This document shows positions 43,931-53,112 of a stretch of 64,000 bases of DNA, in pieces. Origin of the DNA: Rhodanobacter denitrificans (GTDB lineage Bacteria > Pseudomonadota > Gammaproteobacteria > Xanthomonadales > Rhodanobacteraceae); contig NZ_QFWQ01000008.1 in NCBI RefSeq assembly GCF_003335105.1, forward strand, positions 62,001 to 126,000, written 5' to 3'. Below the pieces are notes generated by a model. The model did no database searches. It saw only the letters and a program-made list of their open reading frames with translations, and had not been told where the DNA came from. Positions within the stretch are counted from its first letter, which is position 1, and each line of letters opens with the position of its first letter. The position numbers were made by a program, and so were the translations under genes.

Positions 43931-44500
43931 ATGACCGCCGTGCAGTCCTCGACCCTCACCGGGCACTTCCTGATCGCCATGCCGGGCCTGGCCGATCCGC
44001 CGTTCTCGCGCGGTGTGGCGCTGCTGTGCCAGCACGACGAAGGCGGCGCGGTGGGCCTGCTGGTGAACCAGCTGTCCGAATACCGTTTCGGCGACGTGCT
44101 GGCGCAGATGAAACTCGAATGCGCAGACAGCGAACTGGCCGACGCGCCGGTGCTGATCGGCGGCCCGGTGCAGCAGGAACGCGGCTTCGTGCTGCACCGC
44201 GAACCCGGCGACTGGGATTCCAGCTACCGCATCAACACCGAATGGTCGGTCACCACCTCGCGTGACATCCTCGTCGCGATGGCCGCCGGCGAAGGCCCGC
44301 GCCAGGCCATCATGGTGCTCGGCTACGCCGGCTGGGACGCCGGCCAGCTGGAACAGGAACTGATGGCCAATGCCTGGCTCACCGCCGAGGCGTGCGGTCG
44401 CGTGGTGTTCGACACCCCGCTGGAGGAACGCTGGAGCGCCGCCGCCGGACTGGTCGGGGTCGACCCGCGCCAGCTGTCCGGCTACGCGGGCCACGCATGA
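43931..44500 (+). CDS. yqgE: YqgE/AlgH-family protein (UPF0301)
   Basis: Protein of 189 residues of the DUF179 family. LTGHFLIAMPGLADPPFSRGVALLCQH is the family's N-terminal block; GGAVGLLVNQ, VLIGGPVQQERGFVLHR and VLGYAGWDAGQLEQEL follow. The biochemical role is unknown. The family is commonly next to ruvX, as here, with a 4-bp overlap. Confidence 0.95.
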   Translation: MTAVQSSTLTGHFLIAMPGLADPPFSRGVALLCQHDEGGAVGLLVNQLSEYRFGDVLAQMKLECADSELADAPVLIGGPVQQERGFVLHREPGDWDSSYRINTEWSVTTSRDILVAMAAGEGPRQAIMVLGYAGWDAGQLEQELMANAWLTAEACGRVVFDTPLEERWSAAAGLVGVDPRQLSGYAGHA

Positions 44501-44946
44501 GCTGCGTGTTCGGCTTCGACGTGGGTAGCCGGCTCACCGGCGTGGCCATCGGCAATACTTTCACGGCCAGCGCCCGCGCGCTGGCCGTGCTGGCGGTGCA
44601 TGACGACGAACCGGACTGGAACCGGCTCGACGCGCTCCACCGGGAATGGCAACCCGACTCCCTCGTGGTCGGCCTGCCGTTGACCCTGGACGGCGCCGAG
44701 CAGGCCGCCAGCCGCCGCGCCCGCCGGTTCGCCGCCACCCTGCAGCAGCGCTACGGCCTGCCGGTGGTGCTCGTCGACGAGCGGCACAGCTCGCAGGAGG
44801 CCGCACGGCGCTTCGCCGCCGCCCGCGCTGCGGGCTTCAGGCGCCGCCGCGATGCCGCCACCATCGACGCCGAGGCGGCGGCGATCATCCTCGAGCGCTG
44901 GCTCGCCGGCGCCGACGCGCCGGTGGCCGAGAACCCCGGCCACTGA
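44497..44946 (+). CDS. ruvX: Putative Holliday-junction resolvase / pre-16S rRNA nuclease (YqgF/RuvX)
   Basis: RNase H-fold nuclease of 149 residues that in E. coli helps mature the 16S rRNA 5' end. The first acidic block is FGFDVGSRLTGVAIGN, VVGLPLTLDG is the second and VVLVDERHSSQEA holds the third. Overlaps yqgE by 4 bp; pyrB starts 37 bp after the stop. Confidence 0.95.
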   Translation: MSCVFGFDVGSRLTGVAIGNTFTASARALAVLAVHDDEPDWNRLDALHREWQPDSLVVGLPLTLDGAEQAASRRARRFAATLQQRYGLPVVLVDERHSSQEAARRFAAARAAGFRRRRDAATIDAEAAAIILERWLAGADAPVAENPGH

Positions 44947-44983
44947 ACGGATTTCCCCCTTCCCACTTCCAGACCCTGCCGCC

Positions 44984-45910
44984 ATGAGCCCTCGCCTGCG
45001 CCACCTGACCACCCTGGAAAATCTCCCGCGCGAGACGATCGAGCGCCTGCTCGACCGCGCCGAGTCCCTGCGCGACGCCTGCGCGCACGGCACCCGCAAG
45101 CTCGATGTGCTGGCCGGGCGCACCGTACTGAACCTGTTCTTCGAACCGTCCACGCGCACGCGCACCTCGTTCGAGCTCGCCGCGCGGCGGCTGGGCGCCG
45201 ACGTGGTCAACTTCGACATCGGGCTGTCCTCCACCAGCAAGGGCGAGGAACTGTTCGACACCCTGCACACGCTGGAAGCGATGCACCTCGACGCGATCGT
45301 GGTGCGCCACAAGCGCTCGGGCACCCCGGAAGAGCTGGTGCGCCACGCCATGAGCGGGGTGTCGGTGATCAACGCCGGCGATGGCAACCGCGCGCATCCC
45401 ACCCAGGGCCTGCTGGACGCGCTGACGATCCGCCAGCACCGGCCGGACTTCGGCAATCTCACCGTGGTCATCTGCGGCGACATCAGGCATTCGCGGGTGG
45501 CCCGCTCGGACATCGACGCCTTCACCGCCCTCGGCGTGAAGGAGATCCGCCTGTGCGGCCCCGCCGAGCTGATGCCGGCGGCGGGCGACATGCCGCAGGG
45601 CCGCCGCTACGACGACTTCGACCAGGCCATCGACGGCGCCGACGCGGTGATCATGCTGCGCCTGCAGAAAGAGCGCATGGCCAGCATCGAACTGCCGGAC
45701 GAGGCCGCCTATTTCGCCCGTTATGGGCTGGACCGGCGGCGCCTGGCGCTGGCCGCCCCGGGTTGCCTGGTGATGCATCCGGGGCCGATCAACCGCGGCA
45801 TCGAGATCGCCTCGGATGTGGCCGACGGCGCGCAGTCGCGCATCCTCGAACAGGTTGGCAACGGTGTGTTCGTGCGCATGGCGGTGCTGAACGAGGTGCT
45901 GGCCCGCTGA
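44984..45910 (+). CDS. pyrB: Aspartate carbamoyltransferase catalytic subunit (PyrB)
   Basis: Catalytic chain of 308 residues that condenses carbamoyl phosphate and aspartate in pyrimidine synthesis. FFEPSTRTRTSFELAARRLG is the carbamoyl-phosphate site, SSTSKGEELFDT carries the loop from the adjacent subunit, and HPTQGLLD and MHPGPINRGIEI complete the pocket. No regulatory-subunit gene (pyrI) follows, so the enzyme is likely of a pyrI-free type. The operon order yqgE-ruvX-pyrB is common in this order. It follows ruvX by 37 bp. Confidence 0.96.
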   Translation: MSPRLRHLTTLENLPRETIERLLDRAESLRDACAHGTRKLDVLAGRTVLNLFFEPSTRTRTSFELAARRLGADVVNFDIGLSSTSKGEELFDTLHTLEAMHLDAIVVRHKRSGTPEELVRHAMSGVSVINAGDGNRAHPTQGLLDALTIRQHRPDFGNLTVVICGDIRHSRVARSDIDAFTALGVKEIRLCGPAELMPAAGDMPQGRRYDDFDQAIDGADAVIMLRLQKERMASIELPDEAAYFARYGLDRRRLALAAPGCLVMHPGPINRGIEIASDVADGAQSRILEQVGNGVFVRMAVLNEVLAR

Positions 45911-45978
45911 AACGCCTGCGCCCGACGCAAGCGGGCATAATGGCGAATGCAGCACTCACCATCTCTCTGGGGATCAAC

Positions 45979-47763
45979 ATGCGATCGATGACGCGATGCA
46001 TCGCGCTGGTTCTGGCCGGCACCATGCTGGCCGCCTGCGGACACAAGGACAAGGATGCGCCGCTGGCTTTCGTGCCGGCGGACACGCCGTACGTGGTGGC
46101 CAATCTGGAGGTGCTCGACGATGCCACCCGCACCGCCCTGCTCGCCCAGGCGGACGCGCAACTGCCATCCCAGCTGGCCCAGCTCGAGGCGACCGCCGAC
46201 CGGCTGGCGGTGAAGGATCCCGACGGCGCCCGGCTGCTGCGCGCGCTGCGCGCCGAGTTCGACGGCAAGACGGTCGAGAGCTTCGTCCACGGCGCCGGCC
46301 TGAACCTCAAGGGCCACTCCGCGCTGTACGGCCTTGGCCTGGCGCCGGTGCTGCGCTTCGAGCTTAGCGACCCGGCGGCCTTCGAGGGCTTCGTCGGCCG
46401 GCTGGAAACCGCCTACGGCAAGAAGCTCGATGTCGCCAAGGTGGGCCAGCAGGGCTACCGCAAATACGCGTTCCCGGCCTCGGGCACCGAAATGATCCTC
46501 GCCACGGTCGGCAAGCAGGCCGTGGCCGCGCTGCTGCCCGCCGATGCCACGCCGGCCCTGCTGCGCCAGGCGCTGGGCCTGGACCGGCCGCAGAAAAACC
46601 TGCAGGACGATGGCCGCCTGGCCGCGCTGGCCAAGGCCAAGGGCTACCAGAAGTGGCTGGTCGGCGAACTGGACCTGACCCGCGCGTTGCCGCTGGCCAT
46701 CAGCGGCAAGGATGCGCTGATCGGCGCGATCCAGAAGGCCCATGCCGAAGCCATCGCGGCCAAGACCGGCGAGCCGGTGGCCACCCAGTTGCAGACTTCG
46801 CCCAGTTGCACCACCGATGCCGCCCGGATCGCCGCCCGCGTCCCGGCGATGAGCTTCGGCTACACCCGGCTCGACGCCAAGCACCAGGACGTACGCTTCG
46901 ACGTGGCGCTGGCCGATGACATCGGCAAGGCGTTCGCCGGCCTCAAAGTGGAGCTGCCCGGCCTGGGCCGCGCCGGCACTGCGCCGTTCGACCTGAGCGT
47001 GGCCCTGCCGGTCGCCAGCCTGCGCACGTTCTGGCTGGCCCAGGCCGAGGCGGTGGCCGCCAAACCGTTCAGCTGCCCCTCGCTGACCGACCTCAACGAC
47101 AGCTTCGCCAAGCTCGGCCCGGTCATGCAGAAGGCCGCGATCCCGCCGTTCGGCGACATGCTAGGCCTGCGCGTCGCGCTTGACTCGCTGGTGCCGCCGG
47201 CCGCGAACGCCGCCATGCCCACGTTCAGCGGACGCCTCGTGCTGGGCACCAACAACCCTGACGGCCTGTTCGCGATGGGCCAGATGATGGTGCCTGCGCT
47301 GGCCCAGCTGAAGCCGGGCCACGACGGCAAGCCGCTGCCGTTGCCGAAAGACATGGTCGGCATACTGGGCCAGCCGGCCTGGATCGCCATAAGCGACAAG
47401 GCGCTCGCACTCGGCGTCGGCGCCGGCGAGGATGCGCGCCTCGGCGACACCTTGAAGGATCCGCCCGGCGACGCCGGGCAGCTCGGTCGCATGCACATCA
47501 GCGGCGCGATGTACCTCAGCTGGCTGCAGCTGATGGAAGACAAGATCGACAACCTGGCCGCCGTCACCGCCACGCTCGGCAAAAACGACCAGCCCTCGGT
47601 CGACGAGACCGAGGATGCCGCCAGCGCGGCCGCGGAGCTGAAGCGCTCCAAGGCGCAGTTCGCCGCGATGAAATTCCAGGCCGAACGCGTCGACCGCATC
47701 GATGCGGAAATGCATGTGGAGACCGGCAGCATGGTGATCACCAGCCAGACCACGCTGAAGTAG
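45979..47763 (+). CDS. Large lipoprotein of unknown function
   Basis: Protein of 594 residues with a lipoprotein signal peptide; the lipobox LAAC is at residues 17-20 (cysteine at 20). The sequence after it is Ala/Leu-rich, with no recognised domain; two other cysteine pairs occur (SCTTDAA, SCPSLTD). The Ser/Thr-poor, repeat-free sequence reads like an all-alpha/beta envelope protein. The ATG at 45979 was preferred to one at 45940 because it gives the signal peptide its usual length and GGGGAT precedes it. It lies 68 bp after pyrB and ends just before a strong terminator. No function is claimed. Confidence 0.8.
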   Translation: MRSMTRCIALVLAGTMLAACGHKDKDAPLAFVPADTPYVVANLEVLDDATRTALLAQADAQLPSQLAQLEATADRLAVKDPDGARLLRALRAEFDGKTVESFVHGAGLNLKGHSALYGLGLAPVLRFELSDPAAFEGFVGRLETAYGKKLDVAKVGQQGYRKYAFPASGTEMILATVGKQAVAALLPADATPALLRQALGLDRPQKNLQDDGRLAALAKAKGYQKWLVGELDLTRALPLAISGKDALIGAIQKAHAEAIAAKTGEPVATQLQTSPSCTTDAARIAARVPAMSFGYTRLDAKHQDVRFDVALADDIGKAFAGLKVELPGLGRAGTAPFDLSVALPVASLRTFWLAQAEAVAAKPFSCPSLTDLNDSFAKLGPVMQKAAIPPFGDMLGLRVALDSLVPPAANAAMPTFSGRLVLGTNNPDGLFAMGQMMVPALAQLKPGHDGKPLPLPKDMVGILGQPAWIAISDKALALGVGAGEDARLGDTLKDPPGDAGQLGRMHISGAMYLSWLQLMEDKIDNLAAVTATLGKNDQPSVDETEDAASAAAELKRSKAQFAAMKFQAERVDRIDAEMHVETGSMVITSQTTLK

Positions 47764-47779
47764 GTGACCGCACTCGACG

Positions 47780-47812
47780 AAAAGCCGGGGCGCTTCGGCG
47801 CCCCGGCTTTTT
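47780..47812 (+). terminator. Rho-independent terminator of the lipoprotein gene
   Basis: A 13-bp stem (AAAGCCGGGGCGC), a stable TTCG tetraloop and the complementary arm, ending in a T-run, 16 bp after the stop codon. It is the clearest intrinsic terminator in the window. Confidence 0.92.
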
Positions 47813-48000
47813 CATGCGCGGCATATGGATATCCAACGCGATGCCAACATCGAGAAGACCCGCCCTTCGCATCCGTAATCGCGCGCTGAACCCGTGGCGG
47901 TCATGGCCACGCGACGTTCACGACCCGGCTGCTGGCATGGCAGGCACCGCGATGCCTCTCGCTCCCGACAGGCAGCGTCATCCCACCCAAGGAGACCGCC

Positions 48001-48378
48001 ATGCGCACTTCCATCATTCGCCACAGCCTGTATGCCACGACCCTGATGTTCGTCTTCGCAGCCACGCCACTCGGCCAAGTCATGGCTCAGGACGCCGGTG
48101 CGCACATGCAACAGTCGTCTGAAAACCGGACCGTACCGGACAAGGCAGCCGATGCCTGGATCACTACCAAGGTGAAGTCCGAGTTCGGCACCACCAAGGG
48201 CATCCCGGCCACCGACATTTCGGTTTCGACCCATGACGGTGTGGTCACGCTCAGCGGCACCGTCGCATCGGAGGCCCAAAAAGACCATGCCGAACGCGTA
48301 GCCCAGCTCGTCAAGGGCGTGAAGAGCGTGGACAGCAGCGGCCTGACCGTCGGTACCGCCCCGCCCCCGGAGAAGTAG
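48001..48378 (+). CDS. Periplasmic BON-domain protein (OsmY-like)
   Basis: Protein of 125 residues with a signal peptide (ending GQVMAQD, about residue 30) and one BON domain (about residues 50-117; AWITTKVKSEFG, VSTHDGVVTLSGTVASE). BON domains bind phospholipid and occur in envelope stress proteins such as OsmY. A strong AAGGAG ribosome site precedes the ATG. It is a lone gene, convergent with the large TonB receptor gene; a minus-strand terminator separates them. Confidence 0.9.
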   Translation: MRTSIIRHSLYATTLMFVFAATPLGQVMAQDAGAHMQQSSENRTVPDKAADAWITTKVKSEFGTTKGIPATDISVSTHDGVVTLSGTVASEAQKDHAERVAQLVKGVKSVDSSGLTVGTAPPPEK

Positions 48379-48410
48379 GCGCCCGGACCACCGTGCCGAT
48401 TTAGCGTCCG

Positions 48411-48439
48411 AAAAAAAGCCGCCGGGAAACCCGACGGCT
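48411..48439 (-). terminator. Rho-independent terminator of the Oar-like receptor gene
   Basis: On the minus strand a hairpin AGCCGTCGGG-TTT-CCCGGCGGCT (one mismatched pair) is followed by seven T residues (48411-48417). It lies 58 bp after the receptor stop codon. Confidence 0.85.
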
Positions 48440-48496
48440 AAGGAGCGATGGTTCGGCATTCGGCACGTCAGGCCGAACCTGCGTTATCCGCTACGT

Positions 48497-51400
48497 TCAG
48501 AAGTCGTAGCGCACGGTGAAGCGTACCGTCCGCGGATCGGTGTAGTTCAACACCCGGCCGTAGAGCGGATTGACCGTGCTGCGATTGCTCGCGAAGCGCA
48601 TGTTGTAGTACTGCGGCGTCTGGCGGTTCAGCAGGTTGAACACGTCGACCTGCAGCGTCAGCTTGTTGTCCGCCCAAGCCGGCGTGTACGCCGCATTGAG
48701 GTCCAGCTTGTAGGTCCAGGGCGTGGTCCCGCTGGTGCCGCGCGGGGCGTACACGACCTGCGAACCGGTGATGGCCAGGCCGCAGTAGTGGTAGCTCGAC
48801 GAGTTGTAGATGCCCTTGGTGGTCGGGTCGGGCCAGAAGCTGAGGCAACTCTTGGGCCGGCCGGAGGCCACCTGCACGGTGGAGCCGACGCGCCACTCCT
48901 TGCTGAACTGGTAGTAGCCGAACGCGCGGATCTGGTGCTTGCGGTCATTCGGCAGCGAGCCGTTGGAGCCCACCATCAACTGCGGCTTGTCCCAGTCCTG
49001 GGTCACCGACACATCCGACTGTCCACCGGTACCGGTATCCAGATCGGAGAGCAGCTGACCTTCGGTGTTCCCGTAGTTGTGCGAGAAGGTGTAGCCGATC
49101 TTGCCGTACCAGTTGTCAGCGAACGGATGCTCCACGAACAGGTCCAGCGCGGCGTACTTGCGCTTCAGCTTGGGGAAACCAAGCTGGCCGTTGGTGTAGT
49201 GCGCCTCGACGAAGCTGCCGTCAGGCTGCTCCAGCAGGAAGGTATTGGCCTGGCCGGGGTTGAACAGGAAGCAGCGGCCGCCCAGCGCCTGGGTGCAGGT
49301 ATCGTCGATCGCGCTGCGCAGCTTGCGCACGGTGACCTTGGCGCCCGTCACGAAGGTCGGGCTGACCTGGTATTCCGCGCCCAGGATGTACTCGTCCTGG
49401 AAGTGCGACTTCATGCCCTTGGCCGCCACCGTGCGCGGGTCGGGCGCCTGGCCGCACTCGAGGTTGGTCGAGACCAGGTTCGTATTGCCGCAGGTGGCGC
49501 CCTTGCTGCGGTCCACGGCGACCGGGCTGAGGCCGGTCGGCGCACCGGTGCGCGGGTCGAGGCCGGTGTAGGTGAAGTACTCGCTGGTGATCAGCGAGCC
49601 GGAAGCGCCGCGCACCGCCACGTTGTTCGGCATCGCCAGGTGGTAGCGGCCGGCGTTGGCGAATACCTTGAGGCTGGAATCGCCGAACACGTCCCACGAG
49701 ACACCCAGCCGCGGTGCCAGCTGGTGGCGCTGACGCGCGTAGGGCTGGTTGTCGCCGTTGTAGTTGGTGAACTGCTCGTTGCGCAAGCCGAGTGACAGCA
49801 GCAGGTTATTGTTCACCTGCCAGCGGTCCTCGATGTACTGCGCTTCCTGCTCGGTCTTCACGCGGGCCAGCTGGGTGTTGTAGTAGCGGTAGACGTAGTA
49901 GCCCTTCGTGCCGAGGCCGCCCGCGTCTTGCGGCGAGCCCACGCCGTTGCCGCCGTCGATCGCCGCCGCCGGATCCTTCTGCCAGCCGTAGGTCCAGCGA
50001 TAACCGCCGGCGATGCTGCCGCCGGTCAGCGAATCGGCGATCTGCTTGTCGAAGCCCACGCGGACGTCGTGGTCGCCGATGCGGTACTCGATGTCCAGGC
50101 GGCCGCCGTGGGTCTTGTCGTTCGCACCCGGCACCAGAATGGTGGAAGTGGCCAGCTGGCAGGTGTTGTAGGTCAGGCCGGGGGCCGCGGTCTGGGCAGT
50201 CACCGAGATTTGCGGGCAGCTCGGATCGTATTGCCAGGGCGTGCTGACGTGGGCGATCTTCTGCGTGCCGTACAGCGCCGACACGGTCAGGTCGTCGGTC
50301 AGGTAGCTGGTGTACTTGCCGACGTAGAGCTCGCCGCCGTCCTTTGTGTAGACGCCGCCGGTCTGCGTGCTGCTGTGGCTGTCGGTGGTGTAGCTGTACG
50401 GCGAGTACTTGGCGTCATACTGGGTCTTGTCCGAGACGCCGGTCAGCTCGACGATGTTGCTGTCGTTGATGTTCCAGTCGATCTTCGCGGTCCAGCGCGG
50501 CTTCTTGTAGGCGTAATCGCTCCAGGCTTGCTGGAGGTTCAACGCAGTGGAGTTGGTGTAGTAGCGGACGCTGTTGCCTTCCTGCCGGTTCACTTCCGCA
50601 TTCGCGTAGAAGAACAGCTTGTCCTGGATCAGCGGGCCGCTGACGTAGGCGCCCACGGTAGAGGTCCAGTACTGCGCGCGATTGCGGTTCAGGTACAGCG
50701 TGCCGTCGGTGTGGTCCTTGGCCAGCGGGCTGGGATTGGAATTGCCGTAGAAGCCGGTGTTGGCGAAGTCGATGTTGTGCGGGTCGGAACGCAGCGCCTG
50801 CGGTGCCCACGTGCTGTAGACGCCGGCCTTCCATTCGTTGCTGCCGCGCTTGGTCACGATGTTGATCACGCCACCGGTGGAGCGGCCGAATTCGGCGCCG
50901 TAGCCGCCGGTCAGCACCTGCTCCTGGTCGATGGCGTCGAACGGCAGGACCGAGAGACCGATCGAGGTCAGCGGATTGGTGACCGCGTAGCCGTTGATGT
51001 AGTAGGCGTTCTCGGAAGCCGCCGAACCGCCGAAGCTCGGGGCGTTGTAGCTCGAGCCCTGGATGACGCCGGGCGCCAGCAAGGCCGCCGCCAACACATC
51101 CCGCGCCAGCGGCAGCTTCTGCATCTGCTCCGCCGTCAGCACGGTGCGGGTATCCACCGACGACACGTCGATGGCCGGCAGCGAGGAGGCCGTGACCGAA
51201 ACCGCTCCCAGCTCGGTGGTCTGTCCCGGCGAGGCGAACGATACTTCCGAACCGCCCGAGATCACCACCGAGATGTTGTCACGACTGCTGACCGTGGTCC
51301 CGTGGTTCTGCAGCGTGACCTTGTACTTGCCGACCGGCAGCGACGAAAAGCGGTAGCGGCCGCTGGTGTCCACCGTGGTCGAGCGGCTGAAGCCGGTGTC

Positions 51401-51568
51401 CGCGTTCTGGATCAGTACCGTGTCGCCCTGCTTCGCACCAACCTGGCCGAAGATCGAGCCCGTGATGTTGGACTGCGCCAGCGCGGTGCCGGCCAAGGAC
51501 ATGCCCAGCGCTACCGATAGTGCGGAAAGGCGCAGCAAGGGCCGCGCATTACTCTGAGACTGGTTCAT
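48497..51568 (-). CDS. Oar-like TonB-dependent receptor with carboxypeptidase-like N-domain
   Basis: Outer-membrane receptor of 1023 residues. Signal peptide to about residue 32, then a carboxypeptidase-regulatory-like (transthyretin-fold) domain (about 35-110; GSIFGQVGAKQGD, SSLPVGKYKVTLQ), a plug (about 125-235; SVDTRTVLTAEQMQKLPL, GGYGAEFGRSTGGVINIVTK) and a large barrel ending VRFTVRYDF, the typical C-terminal Phe of outer-membrane proteins. Four cysteines in external loops may pair. This Oar/CarO-like class is common in Xanthomonadales; substrates are mostly unknown, often peptides or glycans. Two adjacent ATGs exist; the second (51568) is better spaced from GGGGGA. Confidence 0.93.
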   Translation of the reverse strand: MNQSQSNARPLLRLSALSVALGMSLAGTALAQSNITGSIFGQVGAKQGDTVLIQNADTGFSRSTTVDTSGRYRFSSLPVGKYKVTLQNHGTTVSSRDNISVVISGGSEVSFASPGQTTELGAVSVTASSLPAIDVSSVDTRTVLTAEQMQKLPLARDVLAAALLAPGVIQGSSYNAPSFGGSAASENAYYINGYAVTNPLTSIGLSVLPFDAIDQEQVLTGGYGAEFGRSTGGVINIVTKRGSNEWKAGVYSTWAPQALRSDPHNIDFANTGFYGNSNPSPLAKDHTDGTLYLNRNRAQYWTSTVGAYVSGPLIQDKLFFYANAEVNRQEGNSVRYYTNSTALNLQQAWSDYAYKKPRWTAKIDWNINDSNIVELTGVSDKTQYDAKYSPYSYTTDSHSSTQTGGVYTKDGGELYVGKYTSYLTDDLTVSALYGTQKIAHVSTPWQYDPSCPQISVTAQTAAPGLTYNTCQLATSTILVPGANDKTHGGRLDIEYRIGDHDVRVGFDKQIADSLTGGSIAGGYRWTYGWQKDPAAAIDGGNGVGSPQDAGGLGTKGYYVYRYYNTQLARVKTEQEAQYIEDRWQVNNNLLLSLGLRNEQFTNYNGDNQPYARQRHQLAPRLGVSWDVFGDSSLKVFANAGRYHLAMPNNVAVRGASGSLITSEYFTYTGLDPRTGAPTGLSPVAVDRSKGATCGNTNLVSTNLECGQAPDPRTVAAKGMKSHFQDEYILGAEYQVSPTFVTGAKVTVRKLRSAIDDTCTQALGGRCFLFNPGQANTFLLEQPDGSFVEAHYTNGQLGFPKLKRKYAALDLFVEHPFADNWYGKIGYTFSHNYGNTEGQLLSDLDTGTGGQSDVSVTQDWDKPQLMVGSNGSLPNDRKHQIRAFGYYQFSKEWRVGSTVQVASGRPKSCLSFWPDPTTKGIYNSSSYHYCGLAITGSQVVYAPRGTSGTTPWTYKLDLNAAYTPAWADNKLTLQVDVFNLLNRQTPQYYNMRFASNRSTVNPLYGRVLNYTDPRTVRFTVRYDF

Positions 51569-51571
51569 CAT

Positions 51572-51886
51572 TTTCCCCCATGAAAAATTGCGAATGGCGA
51601 TCGTTAACGCGAAAATTTTTGCGAATTACAGGCAAAAAAAGCCCTTGCCGGATGCGGCAAACTTACGGACGAAGCCCGAGAAATGGCCCGCTGCGTCCCC
51701 CAAGCAGCTGGACTGGCACAGGAAATCCTCTCCAAGGATCAAATTCTCGACCCTGGAATTTGATAACAAGAAAATACGAATGTGTCAACGATTTCGTAAC
51801 AAACTGCGCAGCCATGTCCCCTAGGCCGAGGGACTCCGGCACGCCATCCTTCCTTACATCGACCGTCTTTCGGCCACGCCCAAACG
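51572..51886. other. AT-rich leader and promoter region of the Oar-like receptor
   Basis: A stretch of about 310 bp without a gene, clearly poorer in GC than the surroundings. It holds the promoter/operator at 51738-51788 and, closer to the gene, a hairpin at 51645-51660 (TTGCCG-N4-CGGCAA) followed on the minus strand by GGGC and a run of seven T (51635-51640 region), which could be a weak attenuator in the leader. Two copies of TTGCGAAT lie near the start codon. No RNA gene is recognised. Confidence 0.6.
51738..51788 (-). promoter_or_regulatory. Promoter with overlapping operator of the Oar-like receptor
   Basis: Minus-strand -35 TTGACA (51783-51788) and -10 TATCAA (51760-51765), 17 bp apart. 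A perfect inverted repeat with 9-bp arms, ATCAAATTC (51738-51746) and GAATTTGAT (51756-51764), covers the -10 box and the expected start of transcription. A bound repressor would block the promoter. The transcript leader is about 185 bases. The regulator is not identified. Confidence 0.65.
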
Positions 51887-51910
51887 AAAAGGCGCCCGCA
51901 GGCGCCTTTT
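51887..51910 (-). terminator. Rho-independent terminator of pilU
   Basis: AAAAGGCGCC and GGCGCCTTTT form a perfect stem with a 4-base loop, 23 bp after the pilU stop. On the minus strand it ends in TTTT. The symmetrical A and T tails could also stop transcription coming from the other side. Confidence 0.8.
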
Positions 51911-51932
51911 CACGATGCCGCGGCGGCGGCGT

Positions 51933-53099
51933 TCAGCGGTTCAGGAAATTGCTGCTGAAGTTCTGCGAGTCGCGGGTTTCCTCCAGCTCCACGCCGTCCA
52001 GCCCCTGCGACAAGGTGTGCGCGTCGCCACCCTGCGCCAGCTTGATGCGCAGGCGCACCTCGTTGGAGCTGTCGGCGTAACGCAGTGCGTCCTCGTAGCT
52101 GATCTCGCCGGCGTGGTACAGCTCGACCAGGCTCTGATCGAAGGTCTTCATGCCGAGCAGGGTGGATTCCTTCATCACTTCCTTCAGCTTGTGGATCTCG
52201 CCCTGACGGATGTAATCCTGCACCAGCGGCGTGCCCAGCAGGATCTCCACCGCCACCCGGCGCGCCTTGCCGTCGGGGGTGGGGATCAGCATCTGCGCCA
52301 CGATGCCTTTCAGGTTCAGCGACAGGTCCATCAGCAGCTGCTGGCGACGGTCTTCCGGGAAGAAGTGGAGGATGCGGTCCATCGCCTGGTTCGCGTTGTT
52401 CGCGTGCAGCGTGCACAGCACCAGATGGCCGGTTTCGGCGAAGGCGATCGCGTGGTCCATGCCCTCGCGCGTGCGCACCTCGCCGATCATGATCACGTCG
52501 GGCGCCTGGCGCAGGGTGTTCTTCAGCGCGTTGTCCCAGCTGTCGGTGTCGATGCCGACCTCGCGCTGGGTGATGATGCAGCCCTCGTGCTTGTGCACGT
52601 ATTCGATCGGATCCTCGATCGTGATGATGTGACCGGTCGAGTTCTGGTTGCGGTAGCCGATCATCGCCGCCAGCGAGGTCGATTTGCCCGAACCGGTGGC
52701 GCCGACGAAAACGATGATGCCGCGCTTGGTCATCGCCAGCTGCTTGAGCACCGGCGGCAGCGTCAACTCCTCGATCGTGGGGATCTTCGACTCGATCCGG
52801 CGCAGCACCATGCCGACGCAATTGCGCTGGTAGAAGCACGATACGCGGAAGCGGCCCACGCCTTGCGCGGAGATGGCGAACTGGCACTCGTGGGTCTTCT
52901 CGAACTCCTCGCGCTGGCCCGGCGTCATGACGTTGAGCACCATGTCGCGCGCCTGCTGGATGCTGAGCGGGCTCTGCGTGATCGGCACGACCCGGCCCTG
53001 CACCTTCATCGACGGCGCCACGCCGGCGGTGATGAACAGGTCGGACGCCTTCTTGTGCACCATCAGTTTCAGGAAGGAGGTGAAATCGAAGTCGCTCAT
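51933..53099 (-). CDS. pilU: Type IV pilus retraction ATPase PilU
   Basis: Hexameric secretion ATPase of 388 residues that helps PilT retract pili. An N-terminal PAS-like domain (about 1-95) precedes the ATPase core: Walker A GATGSGKST (about 130-138), Asp box ITIEDPIEYVH, Walker B DVIMIGEVRTREGM and His box HLVLCTLHANNAN. The C-terminus is longer than in PilT, as usual for PilU. It follows pilT at a distance of 172 bp that contains an inverted-repeat element. Confidence 0.95.
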   Translation of the reverse strand: MSDFDFTSFLKLMVHKKASDLFITAGVAPSMKVQGRVVPITQSPLSIQQARDMVLNVMTPGQREEFEKTHECQFAISAQGVGRFRVSCFYQRNCVGMVLRRIESKIPTIEELTLPPVLKQLAMTKRGIIVFVGATGSGKSTSLAAMIGYRNQNSTGHIITIEDPIEYVHKHEGCIITQREVGIDTDSWDNALKNTLRQAPDVIMIGEVRTREGMDHAIAFAETGHLVLCTLHANNANQAMDRILHFFPEDRRQQLLMDLSLNLKGIVAQMLIPTPDGKARRVAVEILLGTPLVQDYIRQGEIHKLKEVMKESTLLGMKTFDQSLVELYHAGEISYEDALRYADSSNEVRLRIKLAQGGDAHTLSQGLDGVELEETRDSQNFSSNFLNR

Positions 53100-53112
53100 G
53101 GCGTTTGTCCCC

